32,582 nt of DNA from Phycisphaerales bacterium (GTDB lineage: Bacteria; Planctomycetota; Phycisphaerae; WQYP01). This document shows, one piece after another, positions 31,848 to 32,582 of this stretch (position 1 is the stretch's first letter; the number at the start of each line of letters is the position of its first letter). The stretch lies in NCBI GenBank assembly GCA_009781185.1, contig WQYP01000034.1:1-32582 (forward strand), read 5' to 3'. A program made the translations under genes and the position numbers. Below the pieces are notes generated by a model, which ran no database searches, was not told the origin of the DNA, and was given only the letters and a program-made list of their open reading frames with translations.

Positions 31848-32129
31848 ATGAACTACGACATGGAACTGGCCAATCTCAAAACCGTATTGCAGCAGCGGAT
31901 TTCTGCAGGAACCACTTCCCGGAGGCAACTTCAGGACATCTTGGAGCGTATCGCTTTGTTGACCCTGGATGCTTTGCAGAACCCCTGGCACCCTTTAAGA
32001 GAAAGGCTTGCCGAGTTGCAGAAGCTGACTTGTAGTCCCGCTAAACAAAAAAAGCGACCTGCCGTGAAGAATATCCCTCCGTACAATCAGGATCGGCGTT
32101 TCTTTAGTGTTGATAGAGTATATAGATGA
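31848..32129 (+). CDS. Small hypothetical protein
   Basis: 93 residues. GGAG stands eight bases before ATG 31848. The first 60 residues are mostly helical (LANLKTVLQQRISAGTTSRR, LQDILERIALLTLDALQNPW) and the tail is basic (SPAKQKKRPAVKNIPPYNQD). It could be a small DNA- or protein-binding helical protein, but no family is recognised. It is the last plus-strand gene of the window. Confidence 0.5.
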   Translation: MNYDMELANLKTVLQQRISAGTTSRRQLQDILERIALLTLDALQNPWHPLRERLAELQKLTCSPAKQKKRPAVKNIPPYNQDRRFFSVDRVYR

Positions 32130-32368
32130 GCTACACAAGACTCACTATAGAAAAACTAGATATGCAAAGAATAGATATGCAAAAGTTGAGAGATTGCGCA
32201 AGCAGACACGAACGGAGCTTTTTGTCAAGTGAATACTCCTTGAAAATAATAAGAAGTCATTGAATATACTTTGGGTGTGTTTGGGTTACGTAGAAAATGT
32301 CAAGTCACTCTTGTATTTTTATGACAAAGCCTTGTAGGCAAAGGCTTTAGATTCCGAATTCGTTTGAT
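32130..32368. other. AT-rich gap without a gene
   Basis: Contains a direct repeat TAGATATGCAAA (near 32157 and 32172), the string AGACACGAACG at 32206 that echoes AGACACGAACA at 26729, and a hairpin AAAGCCTT/AAGGCTTT near 32327-32349. No open frame of interest was found. Confidence 0.4.
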
Positions 32369-32476
32369 TCAAGGTTGTGAGCCGAACTCAAATCGGTCGT
32401 AATTGGCGACTATAAGCTGTAGCCAATCATTGAACACGATAAATTCTGGAGCGATGACATCGGCTCCTGGAAGAGT
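32369..32476 (-). pseudogene. C-terminal fragment paralogous to the 188-residue protein
   Basis: The minus strand reads GADVIAPEFIVFNDWLQLIV then ANYDRFEFGSQP and a stop, against DVIPPEFIVVDDWLQFIIAN then YDRFEFCSQP in the gene at 31136-31702. A stop precedes the fragment in frame, so only about 35 codons are left. DNA identity is moderate, so the duplication is not recent. Confidence 0.65.
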
Positions 32477-32574
32477 TCACTCGCCGGTGTATTGGGCTGA
32501 TCCCGTGCCACGAACTTCACTCGCAGCAGATAGACCGCCAGCACGCTCAGCAGGCCAATTGCGACTGTGCCCAT
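32410..32574 (-). CDS. Membrane-anchored peptide frame running toward the window edge
   Basis: Minus-strand frame from ATG 32574: MGTVAIGLLSVLAVYLLRV (membrane helix), then KFVARDQPNTPASELFQEP, after which it crosses, out of phase, the fragment at 32369-32476 and stops at 32410. The frame is also open to the window edge, so the real start may be outside. The chimeric end suggests a truncated gene fused to the paralogue fragment. Confidence 0.25.
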   Translation of the reverse strand: MGTVAIGLLSVLAVYLLRVKFVARDQPNTPASELFQEPMSSLQNLSCSMIGYSL

Positions 32575-32582
32575 GGTTCTCG

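Noticed and set aside
25471..32582. Second attachment site ending the tRNA-Ser island
   Set aside because: No second copy of the tRNA 3' end was found, so the island presumably continues past the window.
26776..32582. Integron-like cassette array
   Set aside because: Separate small genes with hairpins between them looked suggestive, but no repeated attC-type core sites were seen and the integrase resembles a tRNA-site island enzyme.
1..32582. CRISPR array
   Set aside because: No regularly spaced direct repeats with unique spacers; the repeats present are inverted and dispersed.

Overview
The window looks like chromosomal DNA from a planctomycete, most likely class Phycisphaerae. The basis is a very large secreted protein built from autotransporter-associated beta-strand repeats that ends in a PEP-CTERM anchor, a greatly enlarged SecA, a GH10 xylanase and a Gfo/Idh oxidoreductase on either side of housekeeping genes, and intergenic spaces packed with palindromic repeats. 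This assignment is inference from gene content; no 16S rRNA gene is present.

Region 1 (1-4261): a minus-strand pair, a PilX-like membrane-anchored protein behind a secreted DUF2341/PA14/PKD-like protein, divergent from a small exported protein. Region 2 (4345-12415): a plus-strand housekeeping run of secA (preprotein translocase motor), der (ribosome-assembly GTPase), a CtpA/Prc-type PDZ protease and a small membrane protein. Region 3 (12551-18000): GH10 xylanase (minus), DUF502 membrane protein (plus), a broken ParD-like antitoxin, then groEL, groES and a degenerate receiver-domain protein on the minus strand. Region 4 (18581-25299): the 1664-residue PEP-CTERM beta-repeat protein (minus) and a Gfo/Idh/MocA oxidoreductase (plus). 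Region 5 (25383-end): tRNA-Ser(GGA) with a tyrosine recombinase beside it and a string of accessory genes (AlbA_2/HATPase regulator, HEAT-repeat protein, GrpB family, several unknown small proteins). This is a genomic island at a tRNA gene whose far end is not seen.

The most unusual content is repeat biology. There are two families of TA-flanked MITE-like elements: a 113-bp family with three copies, and one 109-bp element with 30-bp terminal repeats. Both leave readable scars. Removing one copy restores a long palindrome, and removing the 109-bp element restores the 5' end of the island integrase. A separate ~82-bp palindrome occurs four times, twice inside the coding N-terminus of secreted proteins. 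Other inverted repeats abut stop codons. Two surface-protein genes carry long C or G homopolymers near their starts (C10, G12), which suggests slipped-strand switching. SecA carries five tandem ~60-residue copies of what looks like a helical-wing segment.

No complete transposase gene, CRISPR array or rRNA gene was seen. Functional statements rest on motifs read by eye; no database search was possible.
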